NCBI GenBank assembly: GCA_003991915.1
Contig: RQTK01000772.1
Location: forward strand, 156,745 to 220,744
Direction: 5' to 3'
Origin: Elysia chlorotica
Taxonomy: Eukaryota; Mollusca; Gastropoda; Plakobranchidae
DNA: 64,000 bases
The translations under genes were made by a program, and so were the position numbers. How positions within the stretch are numbered: the stretch's first letter is position 1; each line of letters starts with the position of its first letter. Below are positions 49,201 through 62,484 of this stretch, piece after piece. Below the pieces are notes generated by a model. That model was not told the DNA's origin. It saw nothing but the letters and a program-made list of their open reading frames with translations, and did not search any database.

Positions 49201-50180
49201 TTATTGGCACTTGGGTTTTGTCTTTACAAACAGGTGTGTGTATTGTACTTAAAGAGTTAATCAGTTCAGTAAGTCCATGTGATAGGTGTGGGTAAAAATA
49301 GTTTTTATGATGCTTAAGAGGCAAAACATGAGTTTTATCTTTGTCTTGCTACTGATATTTTTGAAATGTTTGAGAAAGTACGAATGAATTTGAAAGTGTG
49401 AAAAGGCCATTTTGAAAATCGGGAATTAGATGTAAATCTTTTTTTTTTCTTTTTTTTTAGTTTTATCTAGATATGAAAAAGAAAATTGTTCAAACTAATT
49501 AAGGTTCATTATAGAGGTATATTTGGTTAAATTAAAATAGTGTTGAGTTAGTTGAAACTCATCTGAAAATAGAATCAGTTTGGGTTATTGAAAATGATTA
49601 TTTATTGATGTACATTTATAAAGTCATAGTCCCTACGAATTGTTTTTAAAGTGAGTTAACATAGTGCACCAAGAAAAATTAATGTGTGTAATTGTTCCCT
49701 TGACAAATTCACATTTTTTTTTACCCGGTTATTGAACAGCAGAAGTGGAATTGAGAGAAAAGTTCCTGTTATTTCCTCTCTAATGGAGCTTACAAGTGCA
49801 TTCATGTATAATAAAGTTGACATGCTGTTTTTCAAGAGATCTTAATTTTAAAAAATTGATATACTTCAAATTAAAAATAAAATTACCCAGAATCAAATGG
49901 TATTAATTTAACTGTAACCATCTTCTCTCACTTGTCTCACTTAACAGGTCATGACATCTTCCGCTCTGGGTTGGAGTCTGGGTCCATCAAAGCTGACTTG
50001 TCCCTCATGGACTCCAATGCTCGGGAGGCCCATCGCAGCGGTGTGTTCTTTATCCTGGTCTGTGTGCCAGTGGTGTGTGCTCTGCTACAGCTCCTCGTAT
50101 GGTCTCAGTTCTCACTCAAAGGGCACCGCCTGGCTCAAGTCAAGGCAGCAAGAGAGGGCCTCAACCACATACAAGTTTAG
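37219..50180 (+). CDS. MFSD13A: MFSD13A / TMEM180-like major facilitator transporter, complete, 6 coding exons
   Basis: Poorly characterised multi-pass membrane protein of the major facilitator fold; substrate unknown. Coding exons: 37286-37947, 38329-38452, 40145-40241, 48525-48696, 49040-49233, 49948-50180. All introns are GT-AG and phases agree, giving 493 residues (human about 517). Family landmarks: [115 protein letters not shown] and the closing [14 protein letters not shown]. The start ATG at 37286 lies just before the conserved [14 protein letters not shown] strong acceptor at 37218 (poly-T then CAG) implies at least one upstream noncoding exon, so the gene begins further left. Intron 3 is 8.3 kb and filled with repeats. 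Confidence 0.93.
40338..42420 (-). mobile_element. Decayed LINE (endonuclease and reverse transcriptase remnants), copy A
   Basis: Antisense to MFSD13A in intron 3. From 42.4 down to 40.3 kb the minus strand reads, with many frame breaks: an endonuclease piece ([44 protein letters not shown]), a linker ([20 protein letters not shown]), reverse transcriptase pieces ([51 protein letters not shown]) and the C-terminus ([33 protein letters not shown]). This is an apurinic-endonuclease-type non-LTR retrotransposon; the clade is not certain. The 3' end is at about 40338. Confidence 0.8.
41110..47996. repeat. Large tandem duplication inside MFSD13A intron 3
   Basis: Unit A runs about 41110-44212 and unit B about 44215-47996. 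Matched anchors: CACTGCAT at 41201 and 44465, CTGGCAATTGTGATGTGG near 42105 and 45372, ATTTCCAGAGTGGATTATGA at 42571 and 46389, and matching ends (AATAAAAGAC.AGCAGCTGTAGCCA). Unit B keeps about 550 bp (about 45800-46380) that unit A lacks, and about 170 bp near 44290-44450. Identity by eye is very high. Confidence 0.9.
44215..46310 (-). mobile_element. Decayed LINE, copy B (within duplicated unit)
   Basis: Repeats the copy A sequence and additionally keeps an upstream endonuclease-side remnant at about 45946-46260 (minus strand: [20 protein letters not shown]). The rest of that open frame is not recognisable as LINE. It has the same stops as copy A in most places, so decay preceded the duplication. 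Confidence 0.75.
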
Positions 50181-51350
50181 CCGGCTGTCTGTGACTTTGT
50201 TAACCATTTCACATTGCATGTTTTTTGGCCTATTCCTTGTATGCACACTGTTTTTGTGGAAAAAATTTATGTAAGGTAAGAGCTTTGATTTGTATTATTT
50301 TTTAAGTGAATTGAGTGTTATGGTTTTTCATAAAACACTTTGTTATTCTATGCTAGATCTTCATTTCTAGTCGTATTTAAGATAAGGACATTCACTTCAT
50401 CTAACAAATGTTGAGAAATCACATATTAACTTTCCTCTTTCTTCAAACTTTACAATTATTGTTTTTCCTTAATATGCCCGGTCTTACTGATCTCAAACAT
50501 TAAAATAACAAAGCCATGTTGTATTTTTAAAGTAAACATAAATTTTAAATGGGTGCTTTTCTTTTTCTTCAACTATTGCTTGTTTTATGCCATGGTTTTG
50601 GTCATGTTATCAGAAAAATGTAATCTTAAATCTTTGTTTAATTTATTTTTAGCTGAACCAGTTTTTTTTCCTCTTTTAACTTCATTAATTTCTTTTGATC
50701 TTCAATTGTTTTTTAAGCTTTCTGATAAAACCTTTGAAGTAATTGTTTTTACCTAGTCAGAGACATGCCTCTTTTCCTCTGTATTTTTAGTGCCATTTTG
50801 AAACCAAAAGATTTCCCATTAAGTACCATAAAGTTGTTGTGTCTGTGAAAGTTTATTATCTTATTGATACAATTCTTCTCATGAATTAGATTTTCCTGTC
50901 ACTTTTTTTACACACATAAGTTTAATGATGATGCTACATGTATAAGTTGACAGGGTTATTGAAAAATTTTGTCATTTTAACTCTCACCCTGAATCAAGGT
51001 ATACAATATTTATTATTAGGGTTATGATATAATGATGTACACACTAATTTCAAATAAGGCTTATGAGAATAAAAGTTTTCTGCATCGAAAAAAAGAAGAG
51101 TGAACATTTACAATTTTATTATAATTGTAATCGATGATAGCAATATTTTGAGTTCAAACACAATTTACATTTACATTTTCATACATGAAAGGTATTACAC
51201 TTTTATGTACTTTCATTTAAGAAAATTGCATTATCTTATGAATATTGCAGGATGTGAACTTTTGATAATGTAAAACATTGCCAATTAAAACAAGCCAGAT
51301 CTTTTAAAGGTCAGAAGTTTTCCTTTGTTTTAGAATCATTGAAACAGACT
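50181..51350 (+). other. MFSD13A 3' UTR and flank
   Basis: AT-rich sequence after the MFSD13A stop codon. AATAAA-like strings occur (for example GAATAAAAG near 51067), but no cleavage site can be fixed. No coding signal. Confidence 0.4.
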
Positions 51351-53461
51351 GCAAAATCAAAACTGAATGTACATAGTTCATTTTACACCCTTCTAAGACA
51401 TAAGAAAGAAAAAAGTGTTGAACTTTTTTATTTGTTTGTAGTTTTAACCACACATGAACTCTTAAAAAATCATGTTGCAGATTCAACAAGACATGAGAAT
51501 ACATACTTCTTAAAATTTCATATTGATAAATAAATCTAGTGTTTCTGAGCCATTCCTATACAATGTGCTATAGTTTTTTGTTTTGACTTGTTTTCTTTTT
51601 CTGGATTTAGAAACATGATAAATATTTAACTTGGGGCACTTGATATTAGTCAGTTTTTGCCACCAAATGTTTTGACATTCAGCTCTGCCCATCACTATTA
51701 TCATATATATATAATGATAACTTTATTTTACAGTTTATCTATCTAGACTGAAGTGTAAAGAGCCACAACTGGTTAAATTGAAAACTTAGTAGATTTATTT
51801 TTTAACATTTCCTTTTCGTGTGGTTGATTGTTTGTTTCTTAATGCAAACCATAGAAACCAATGAATGTCAGCTAATGTGATAATCAAGGAGAAGCAAAAA
51901 ATACAATTTTAGACATTGAGAAACGTGCCATGTCATTTAATGCAATTCTTACCCTGTGATTTTTTCTTACAATATTTGAATCTTGTGCTCAAGCATCACA
52001 TTAAAATTATGACCATCTCCTCGAATGTACGAAATCCACCATTCTATTGAATGAATTTTACTTGAATGACTTATTTCACAGACATAAGACATAAGATGAA
52101 GCTATTTTGTACTTTGTATAATAACATTTCAGGTGGTCGTTAATGATAAATATTTGTTATTATTTATGAGCATATCACATAAAAAGTACAAATCTTGTAT
52201 TAAGTTCAAAATGGTCATAATTTTAATGTGATGCTTGAGCACAGGATTCAAATATTGTAAGAAAAAATCACAGGGTAATAATTGCATTAAATGACATGGC
52301 ACGTTTCTCAATGTCTAAAATTGTATTTTTTGCTTCTCCTTGATTATCACATTAGCTGACATTTATTGGTTTCTTCTGGTTTGCATTAAGAAACAAACAA
52401 TCAACCACACGAAAAGGAAATGTTAAAAAATAAATCTACTAAGTTTTCAATTTAACCAGTTGTGGCTCTTTACACTTCAGTCTAGATAGATAAACTTTAA
52501 AATAAAGTTATCATTATATATAATATGATAATAGTGATGGGCAGAGCTGAATGTCAAAACATTTGGTGGCAAAAAATGACTAATATCAAGTGCCCCAAGC
52601 AAAATCAAAACTGAATGTACATAGTTCATTTTACACCCTTCTAAGACATAAGAAAGAAAAAAGTGTTGAACTTTTTTATTTGTTTGTAGTTTTAACCACA
52701 CATGAACTCTTAAAAAATCATGTTGCAGATTCAACAAGACATGAGAATACATACTTCTTAAAATTTCATATTGATAAATAAATCTAGTGTTTCTGAGCCA
52801 TTCCTATACAATGTGCTATAGTTTTTTGTTTTGACTTGTTTTCTTTTTCTGGATTTAGAAACATGATAAATATTTAACTTGGGGCACTTGATATTAGTCA
52901 GTTTTTGCCACCAAATGTTTTGACATTCAGCTCTGCCCATCACTATTATCATATATATATAATGATAACTTTATTTTACAGTTTATCTATCTAGACTGAA
53001 GTGTAAAGAGCCACAACTGGTTAAATTGAAAACTTAGTAGATTTATTTTTTAACATTTCCTTTTCGTGTGGTTGATTGTTTGTTTCTTAATGCAAACCAG
53101 AAGAAACCAATAAATGTCAGCTAATGTGATAATCAAGGAGAAGCAAAAAATACAATTTTAGACATTGAGAAACGTGCCATGTCATTTAATGCAATTCTTA
53201 CCCTGTGATTTTTTCTTACAATATTTGAATCTTGTGCTCAAGCATCACATTAAAATTATGACCATCTCCTCGAATGTACGAAATCCACCATTCTATTGAA
53301 TGAATTTTACTTGAATGACTTATTTCACAGACATAAGACATAAGATGAAGCTATTTTGTACTTTGTATAATAACATTTCAGGTGGTTGTTAATGATAAAT
53401 ATTTGTTATTATTTATGAGCATATCACATAAAAAGTACAAATCTTGTATTAAGTTCAAAAT
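51351..53461. repeat. Direct / inverted / direct repeat complex
   Basis: Segment 51351-52210 recurs in direct orientation at 52599-53461 (offset 1248). Between them, 52207-52598 is the reverse complement of about 51625-52015 and equally of about 52872-53270. Differences are few. The arms could pair into a roughly 390-bp hairpin with a spacer of about 190 bp (first and second) or 273 bp (second and third). The open frames inside are duplicated with it and show no family features. Confidence 0.9.
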
Positions 53462-56400
53462 CATTTGGAATGGAAAAAAAAATTAATTTCAAAATTATTT
53501 GGAATGCTGATTAGTATAGGTTTTGTTTTTCTTTTTTTCCGCCCATTCACTTTACGTTAAATGTTGTGTTTCTGTCATGAAATTTGTTCCTGTACTGTGC
53601 CAAAGTTGTGACAGGGTAAAATATCCCCACAATCTATAGCAACAACATTCATGTCATAAAGCCTGTTTCATAACCAAAGTGATTCACAATTTGGTGCTCT
53701 ACACAATAAAAAGGTAAATTGCCTTTGAAACAAAACAAAAATATAATTATTTAAATCTAAATTATGTCAGCAATATGCACAAGTTTAACCAAAGTAAACC
53801 CATTAAGCCAACAACACTCTGAATTGTTGGTTTACATGTGACATAAAAAATCCCAAGCAGAAAGGATAAAATCATTTCCTTTAAATTGTTGGTCCCAAAC
53901 AGATTTGTTTCAAATTTACCTTTGCCTCATCCTAAAAAATGGTTTGTTGAAGTATTGATCAACATTGAATGAAAAATAAAAAATAAAAGTGAAATTTTAC
54001 ATTTTAATGCAATCATATTTGTGTGCATAGTTTTGTATATCTTGACGACTGCATTAGATGAACTGCAGTTACTATAATAATTTCCATTTTTTTCTTATAA
54101 TTATCTATTTTAATATTATTTAAATTAACATAATTACATATTGTATAGTTAGTGATATTATATATGATTTTTTGCTGATGTATATTATTTTAAGAATTTG
54201 ATGATGTTTTTAATAATCTGGTATACACATCTTCAAGTTCTATGTTAAGTAATTAATATAGGTAATTGAACTAGATGAGGATGTTTCATAGTCATTGACA
54301 ATCATTTTGTAGTAAATTTTAATAAAATGTTGACTGTACTGATAGCAAGTCTTTGGCCATCTTTCTATAATGTTCTATGTGGTTGAGGCCTGTGTGTTTC
54401 CTTTTTAAAAAGATTTCAGATCAATTAGTCAAAAGGTATTTTGCTTTATAAGAACGTATAAAAATATATTGTATTACAACCTTCTTTGTATAACTAATTA
54501 CAATGTACAGTTCTAAATTATACCATATACAAACATTTTTAAAGTATAGATTGTTATTAAAACCTTTTTAGTATTCAAAACTTTTTTTATAGAGAAGGAG
54601 TTGTTTGTAAAAAAATTACATCTGCTCAGATCTTTTAAAATGCCTTACCAGTTTCCCCCAAAATACCCTATCACAAGGTTTTTAATTCGTGACCTCTGTA
54701 TTTTGATCAGAAGTCTCATCAAATATATTCTGTCTTCTAGTTTCACTTTATTTTTAATAATAAAAACAATTTTTAGTCAATTCGTTTTTTATTTACTTGT
54801 ATTCATGCATTTTGTAAATAATGAAACAATTTTAATTTAATTTACTGTGAAATTTACTTGAATTCACTTGCAATCATCCATATCTATATATTTATTAGAA
54901 ATCAAGAAGCAATGGTTTCTTCCTTGCTTTTTGTCACGGCACAAACCGATGCAGTAAAGGTGTTTAATTGGATTGTTTTATACCTTCTTTTCATCTTTCC
55001 TTTAATGGGGTTTCCAGACAACTGCCGGGTGAGACATTCTTTAAGTTATTTACCTTTATTCACGCTTTTGGTCACCTACTAATTTCAAATATAGCCAAGC
55101 CCTTTTTGACAATTTAATACTAATAGCCATATTTCACACGTCTTTATGTCTTTCAGAATATTATAATATGACATGACAGTCATATATTTTGAAACGCCCT
55201 CAATTTTGAAAATTGATAAAATATTGGATATAGTGGATTTGGTGTTTTTAAAAGCGTTTACTTTAACGAAACTACTGTTATATTGGTAACACCTCTTATG
55301 TGCATTGTTATATATCTTTTTCTCCACAGTAAACTTGATGTTAATAGTAATTAATCTACAGTTTCATCTAAATGGCGATAATATTTGTTATCTGGTATTG
55401 ATGGTGCTTGTTTTATTTCACAACGGAAAGTGCCACCTATGACATTTGACTCTTTTAGAACTCCAACTGGATTTAGACCACTATCTAATACTTAAATGTG
55501 TCATTAAAGCATGTTATCCACATCGACTAACTTTTGGGTCATTCAAAATATATTTGAAATGATAAGAAAAACTTAAATTTATGATAGGCATCAGCTTTAA
55601 TCGATTTTTACCATTGACTGCTCTGCCAAAAATCTTAACAAATTCATGTACATGAATAGACTGTTAGTAAAAAGCTAAAAATCTCTTTGTGGCCAAATGC
55701 ATACTTTTCTTAATTGTTTCGCATATCATTCATATCATTCCCTTTCTTGAACAAGTTATCTGTCTACTACATTTTCAAATTAATGTAAATGATCTTTTTT
55801 TAATTTTATTCCTTAAATATAGCCCAAATTCACACAGGTAAAGGGTACAAATTTTATAACATTCATTTGTTGATGATATTAATTTTACTTTTATCTTTTT
55901 GAGATGATGTGTTCAGTTTCTCTTAGAGTAACCACAAGATAGTATTGATGCTTCTAAGTATAAAGAAATTAATGATACAAGTAAGAGTTTTCCCCCTACC
56001 TTGATTATGTTTTTTATGTGGAAGGTTTGAAATAACTTTTATTAAAATTTGTTTATCTCCTATACCAAGAGTCTCAAGCAGGTACAACAGAATTTTGATA
56101 GGTTGTTATGTAGGCCTACATGTTGCAAAGCCTTATAATTATTATGTTTTCAGTTTTCTTTGATTTTAAAGCAGATTTTTGTTTTGTTTCTTGAATGTTA
56201 CTTTTTGTTCTACTTATCATACAATTAATAAGCTTGCTGAATTGGTGAAGGCTAATTACTATAAACAGTCTACAGTTTTATATCTATATACATAGCGTAT
56301 ACAAATTATGTATTTTTGGAAAAATAAAATCAAATTGAAAATGTACATGTGATATGGAGAAAAAAAAAGTAAAGTACAAATAAATTACTTGCATATACAA

Positions 56401-57257
56401 TTTTTCTATTGGCATCTTTTGATTATTTGTGTAATCTTAATTTGAATAAACTTTGATGACATCTGGGAGTATTATGTGTACATTTAGTTTGTCGCATGTC
56501 TTTCATCAGTCCTATTTTTTCTCTGTTACTCATAGACATGCTTATGTCAGCCTCAATAAGACCTGAAATAACATGCATGTTATACTGGGCAGATACGTAA
56601 ACCACATGCAATAAAGTAATCATTGAAAGTATTTGGCATGGTTGGAAACATCATTATCAGGTACATAACATTTTATTTTATGATAGACTTGAGCAGGGCG
56701 TGCCGAAAATTATTTTTTAAAAATCACCTGCATGGTATAGATTTATGGATGAATTGGTCACATCCTTCTGCATTGATGAATAGTGCTCACTGGATCATCT
56801 TTACTTGCAGCGTGACTGATCATGGATGTCTTCGCTCATTGGAAATTTGTATACATTTTATAAATAATTATATTTATACATTTTGTAAAGCCAAGAAGCA
56901 AGAATGGAAGCAAAGATTTTTTTAATGAGACATTATGATTAAATGATTTAAGCAGCCTCTCTCTAAGAATGGGATATGGCCGTCTCAATGAAAGTGTAAT
57001 CACTATAAAATAATGATGTTTGGTAAATGATAGTTTTTTTAAATACATCATCATGTAAATATCTCGTAACATTAAAAATATTATGATATATGCGGTTGCA
57101 TCACATTTTACAATCTCCATGGGAACGTTAATACTGGAAATAAATAGATTCAAAATATAAGAATGATGACCTAGGGTGATTTATGTGACCGAATGTGTAA
57201 ATTATCAGGTGGAGATATCTTTATGGCACATTTTTTTTATCGAGTGCGCCATCATAA
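53462..57257. other. Intergenic, no gene seen
   Basis: Very AT-rich. Open frames (for example 54601-54840 and 56623-56925) have neither recognisable domains nor splice context. It lies between the convergent 3' ends of MFSD13A and the receptor gene. Confidence 0.45.
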
Positions 57258-58687
57258 TCAAAGTTCAGGCTTAAACAAGGGCTTGATGACGAGAATTGCC
57301 AGAGAACAAACAATGGCCAGGGCTAGAAAGAGCCAGAAGAGCAGTCTATCCATGACGTGGGCGACGAACTGCCACTCTAGTACCAGCTGCTGGTAGTGCT
57401 CCAAGGCAGGACCCTCCATGCACCCAGACTGGCACATCATTCCCGCTTGCATGAAACTCAGTCTGGGTTTAGGAGAATTTTGCAAAGTAGTGCCTTGTCC
57501 CTGGCTGAAGTGGAAACTATCCGCTGACATATCCTGCTGTCCCTGGTCACAGTTTCGCGGGCGTGTAGCAGAAGAGTGGGCTGTTTGGCTTGATGAGGGA
57601 CAAAGAAGTGTGCACTGGCTGTGTGAAATGAGGGGACTGTAGCAAGCATCGTGCTCGCCAGGTCTCTGAGCAGATGAACAAGACGTTAACTTCGGGGAAA
57701 AGCCGTCGCCGTTACAACTTGGGTGTCTACGAACAAAGCCCAATGTATGAATAGACCTTCTATCTGGATGTATAGTGTCTTCATCGCATTCAGGAGTTCC
57801 GTTACCATTGTCACGACCATGGTAATGAGAGTACATGCCCTGATCATCACTTCGTCCTCTGAGTTGACCACTCGTGTTACCAAAAGTCTGACTTCTATCC
57901 ATAGGTCTAGCTCGAACGGTCCCGTGGTTAACAGGGCTTGGTGTGAGTGCCTCTAGGTCTGGTTCCACCCGCACAGCGACGGAGTGCCGCGAGTTGAGGG
58001 CGGATGGTGGCAGGCGGGGATGCCTGAAGAGTTGGGAGTCTCGGGACATGCACACCAGCCGGGAAAACACGCCGACCACCAGAGTGTTGAGCCAGCCCGG
58101 CACGGGCCGCTTGTGGGGGCCCACGTGATGCAGCTGCAGCACAAACACGGTGAGGATGATGGACATTGACGTCATCCCCATGGTGATTGTAAGGTAAATA
58201 CCTGGTGGTAAAGCATTAAAAAACATAAGCTACAATATAAAAAATGGCAGACAGCAGCGGACACAGAAAGATGGAAAATTCTACTATTGCCTCATGCGCC
58301 AGTAGGCCCGCAGATGATTAAGGAAGTGACGCTCCCAGTCAGTGCCTGCGTCCACGAATAAAAAGTACGTGTATCAATAAGGTTTAACATTGTGGCAATA
58401 AAATCACGAAAATGAAGTTGTTATGCACGATGCATCGTGCCTTTATGATAACTCAGCAAGGCCTTCGTTTGATTTACTTCATTTTTTTTTAATCTTCAAA
58501 TAGAGCGACGCTTTTAGAAAAGTACATCACTAGCCCATATAACGTCCTCGAGCTTAGAATACTTTTCAGCGTGTATGCATGCTATGGCTAGACTATTCCT
58601 AGTTCAAGCTTGCTCTTAGGCACATACATTGATATAAAGATGAAACAGGCAATAACACCATTTGTGACCCGTGGTGCTCGTCACTTC

Positions 58688-58758
<71 letters not shown>

Positions 58759-59140
58759 ATTAAGACAAAATAAAACAATGGCATTGATATAATTATCTAC
58801 ATATCCTTAAAACGAATTGTTCAGGGCTTTAAGTTTAAACGAGTGTCTCGCAGTCCATTATTGTACATGTGTACCAACATGTGAATAACAGGTACGGTAC
58901 ATGCACGGTTGTCAGAAAGCCCAATGGGAAGCGTTCTGGTGTGACGACCAGGAGGTTTGAATATATATGCGTCTTCAAATAGGTAACTTACCCATAAGCG
59001 GTACAAATTCGGACGTAGCGGGCATGCTCTCGGCTATGAGCAACATGAACACAGAGAAGGCGAGGAGGACGGTGATCCCCAGGGTGATTTTTTCTCCAGA
59101 CTCAGGCGGCAACCAGAACCCGAGCAAGCTGGTAGTGATG

Positions 59141-59222
<82 letters not shown>

Positions 59223-59882
59223 GTTGTTGTTATAACTGAGTGTTTATTATTGTGTATTTGTTGGGTTTTTTTCTATTTTATACGTTAAAAATAAAAAGTA
59301 CATCGAAATCCAAAATGAGCTGCTAATCTGATTTTAAAGAACTGTTTGTGTGTTAAATAGACATGGCAATAAGTGTGCCGTACCGAAAGGGGATGAAGCT
59401 TTTAAAACCAATGTACAGGTTGGAAGCTGCTCTGTAACCTTTACTTGATACATTCCAGGTTATTTTTTCTTTATTACAAGAGTATTTTTTTAAATGTTTT
59501 GTTGTTTTTTTGTGCTGCAGTTGCTGTTTCTGTCGTTGTTGTTGTTGATGTTGTGCTGACTATGACCTTATTATGCGAGATACATACCTTAGAATCGTGA
59601 GCCATAAGCATGGGAATATGATGTTGAAGAGATAATAGAGGGTCTTGCGTCGGATGACTACAGTGAAGCGGACATCTGGATACGTTTCCACACAGCAGGC
59701 GTACTTGACGACCGTGCGGCGAATGCGAACGTCAATGAGCTCCCACTCGCCACTGTACACATAGTTTTGCAGGTCCACTCTTGACGTTCTGGCACCAAGT
59801 GGAAATAAGGTATGGTTTGCTGCATGGTTACTATTTAAATGTTGTTAATGTTATACAGTTGAATTAGATCTATAGAGAGAAG

Positions 59883-59934
<52 letters not shown>

Positions 59935-61625
59935 CACTCAAGCGTTGGATATAACGTTCTTTTAGTCCTATTTTGAACAGACTTTACATTGATGCTCTTA
60001 ATAACTCCTAAAAGGTTTAGAAGAAAAAAAATGAAATAGAAAATAAATAAGCATGCCCAGGTTTGACAGCATTCCCTCTGAGGTCTAGCAGCAGGCCGAT
60101 TTCAAAGACGTGGTCTTGGATGTTCTGTAGTTTCAATTCTATTGCTAGTGAAACTACGGTGAAAACCACAAGGGCAACACTTTCCGGCTAACACTAACAG
60201 CATGGAAACATTAATTTGTCAAGAATTATCCTCAAAACACTGATAAGCTTTTCAGAGCAGACCCTTTCAGAGGTCAAAAGCCATATGCACGCCCACAAAG
60301 AAGTCGCTGGATTCCGTTGTCACCTATGACAAAGAAAGACTACTTACAATGAACTGCTTAGAGAGAAACATTACATTGTAAACACCTGATCAGGTCGGAA
60401 ACTAGATAATGGTACGTCTGAATGTTCGACAATATTATTATGGATATCGTAAACAAATAGAAAGTAGGATAAAATTATGCATTGGAATACATGTACTTGT
60501 AGAGATCCAACATTGTTTCGTACAATGTTTATCATGAGGGAAAAATGTAATTCAAGGTGATAACGAGTTATAAGTCTCTGTGGTCTGCACTAAGAGCATT
60601 ACAGATAAAGTGTTATAGAAAGATGGATGCTTTGAAACTGGTCGGTATTGGTTTTCTCAAAATGCATTTTGGTTAAGACACCTGATGCATTTTCGGGTGA
60701 TGATGTTGTTATGAAATGGTCGTCAATAATAGTTGTATAATTGCTGAACATTGAATGTGAATTTACTAAGTATAGTTAAATTACCTATTGGTGACATCAA
60801 CTTGGAACCCATCGTATGTCCAAGAGCCAAATTTGAGCTCACAGGACTGGTCGTCGAAAGGGAAGTAAGTGATGTCGATCTTGCAGGAGCTGCGGAATCT
60901 TGCCGGAGGGGCCCAGAAAACGGTGCCATTCGAATAGACCATCGCCTTGCTCTTCATGTAGCCCGTGGTGAAGTCGTCGGCGCTAGGAAAGAATTGCTAA
61001 ACAACATCAGAGGTAGCAACCACAACAGACAAAGCTTTTATAGGGTTTTGTAAACAGGTCTGAGATGTTACTTTTTGAAGATGAGATCTTATCAATTACC
61101 ACTTGACTCTTTACATAAATTGTTTTGAAGCATTCGAAATTTAAATTTATAGACAATTCAGTGCCGCCCTTACACTTATGACTTCAGATCTTTTTGTTTT
61201 ACAGAAGAAAAAAAAACAATTAAAAGAAAATACTCCATTCCATACATTGTTCATACCAATCTGTTGTTATTTGAACTTTTACCGCGGATCTCTGTTGTTG
61301 TTTTAATCTTGAAACTCAAACACTGTCAAGAATCTTACATGACTGTGCTCTCAGAGAATTTCCAATTGATGCTCATTTTATCCGAAACGAAATTGTAACG
61401 CTCAAATGCCAAAAATATGACAACCTTGTAGAAAATATTATATAATTACATGTACTTTTATATGAAAAGTTTGGATAAAAGAAAGAAATGCGCATATTAG
61501 TATTAAAGTACATACCTGTTATAAAGAACTATGTCAGGAAGCCAGAGAAGCTCGCACGGCAGTCTAAGAATGTATAGATTGTTGTAGTCTTGAGGGTCCC
61601 AGGTGAGTCGCTCATCCTCCCATTC
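57258..61625 (-). CDS. Nicotinic acetylcholine receptor alpha-type subunit (alpha9/alpha10-like), N-terminus incomplete
   Basis: Pentameric ligand-gated cation channel subunit. Exons: 61625-61516, 60982-60785, 59788-59588, 59128-58992, 58201-57258 (stop). Phases agree, giving 529 residues. Seen in order: loop D/E region ([15 protein letters not shown]), LPDIVLYN (loop A), the Cys loop [15 protein letters not shown] with 13 residues between cysteines, FGSWTYDG (loop B Trp), and loop C with vicinal cysteines [11 protein letters not shown] (the alpha signature). Next come M1, then M2 as [20 protein letters not shown] with the -1' Glu and 9' Leu of cation channels, M3, a cytoplasmic loop of about 230 residues, a helix ending [11 protein letters not shown], and M4 ([20 protein letters not shown]). 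KRPVPGWLN after M3 and DRLLFWLF before M4 resemble alpha9/alpha10. The signal peptide and first roughly 70-90 residues are not securely found. Confidence 0.9.
58690..58758. repeat. AAC trinucleotide array
   Basis: About 23 AAC units in the receptor intron between exons 58201 and 58992. The poly-Asn frame here is not coding. Confidence 0.95.
59141..59232. repeat. ATT trinucleotide array
   Basis: About 27 TTA units ending in TTG units. It starts 13 bases upstream (minus-strand sense) of the acceptor of exon 59128-58992, so the array sits in the branch-point region of that intron. Confidence 0.95.
59883..59932. repeat. GA microsatellite
   Basis: Clean GA run of about 50 bases in the receptor intron upstream of exon 59788-59588. 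Confidence 0.95.
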
Positions 61626-62102
61626 CTGTGCAATACGAAACGTTTAGAACAGAGTTTGCTTCATTTTTGTTTAAAAACAAAGTATCTCCTACGTCAATTT
61701 TGTTACTCCTATTTTATTCTGCAATAAGCCAATGGACTTAAAAGTCTGCAAAACAGCTTCTTTTTCAACTAACATTTTAGGAAATACCAGATGAACAATA
61801 ATTAATACAGCCAATAATTATATTATAATTTACGCCGCTCTAGTTCGACATCCGAGCTTTCCATAATTATTTGATCGCGGTATATACTCTTACACTGTCG
61901 TCTATTAGACAAAGATTGACTGGTTTTACTTTGGAAAATAAATAAAAACAGACCTGTCTATAGAGAGTTTAGGAACAGGCGAACGGAATTAAAGATTGAG
62001 TTTGCTGTAACCTATATGAACATTATTAACAATAACTGTATCGCATATGGTAATTACACATAAAAAAGGACTATTCACAAAAAGTATTCGCAAAAATATA
62101 TT

Positions 62103-62131
62103 GTGAATATATATATATATATATATATATA
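62103..62131. repeat. AT dinucleotide array
   Basis: About 14 TA units. No associated gene structure. Confidence 0.9.
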
Positions 62132-62484
62132 TTATCTTTAAAAATCATGAGGTTTGAGAAAGAAAAAAAGAAGCTATCTTTAAAAGGAGTCCGTGATGTT
62201 ATTATTTTATTCATTTTTATGTATTTTGTTGACTCTTCGCTCGAAATAGCACATGTGACCAACAGTTGTTTCTTGTAACAGTTTAGGCAACTAAAGTATA
62301 GACGTTAATCTTTCCTTTGTATGCACAAACTAAAGGTAGAGCGCCCATAACCGTCTTTGAAACCCCACTCTCCCTTGACAATCAAAACTTGATTATCGAT
62401 CCAGTAAAAACTCATTTTTCAAACAAGTCCTCTACAACCTAAATCGTAGGATATTTCGTGAGAACTAAACATCATAGTTGTAAC

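Noticed and set aside
50553-50756. Phe/Leu-rich open frame after MFSD13A
   Set aside because: T-rich 3' UTR translation; the transporter already ends with its conserved C-terminus at 50180.
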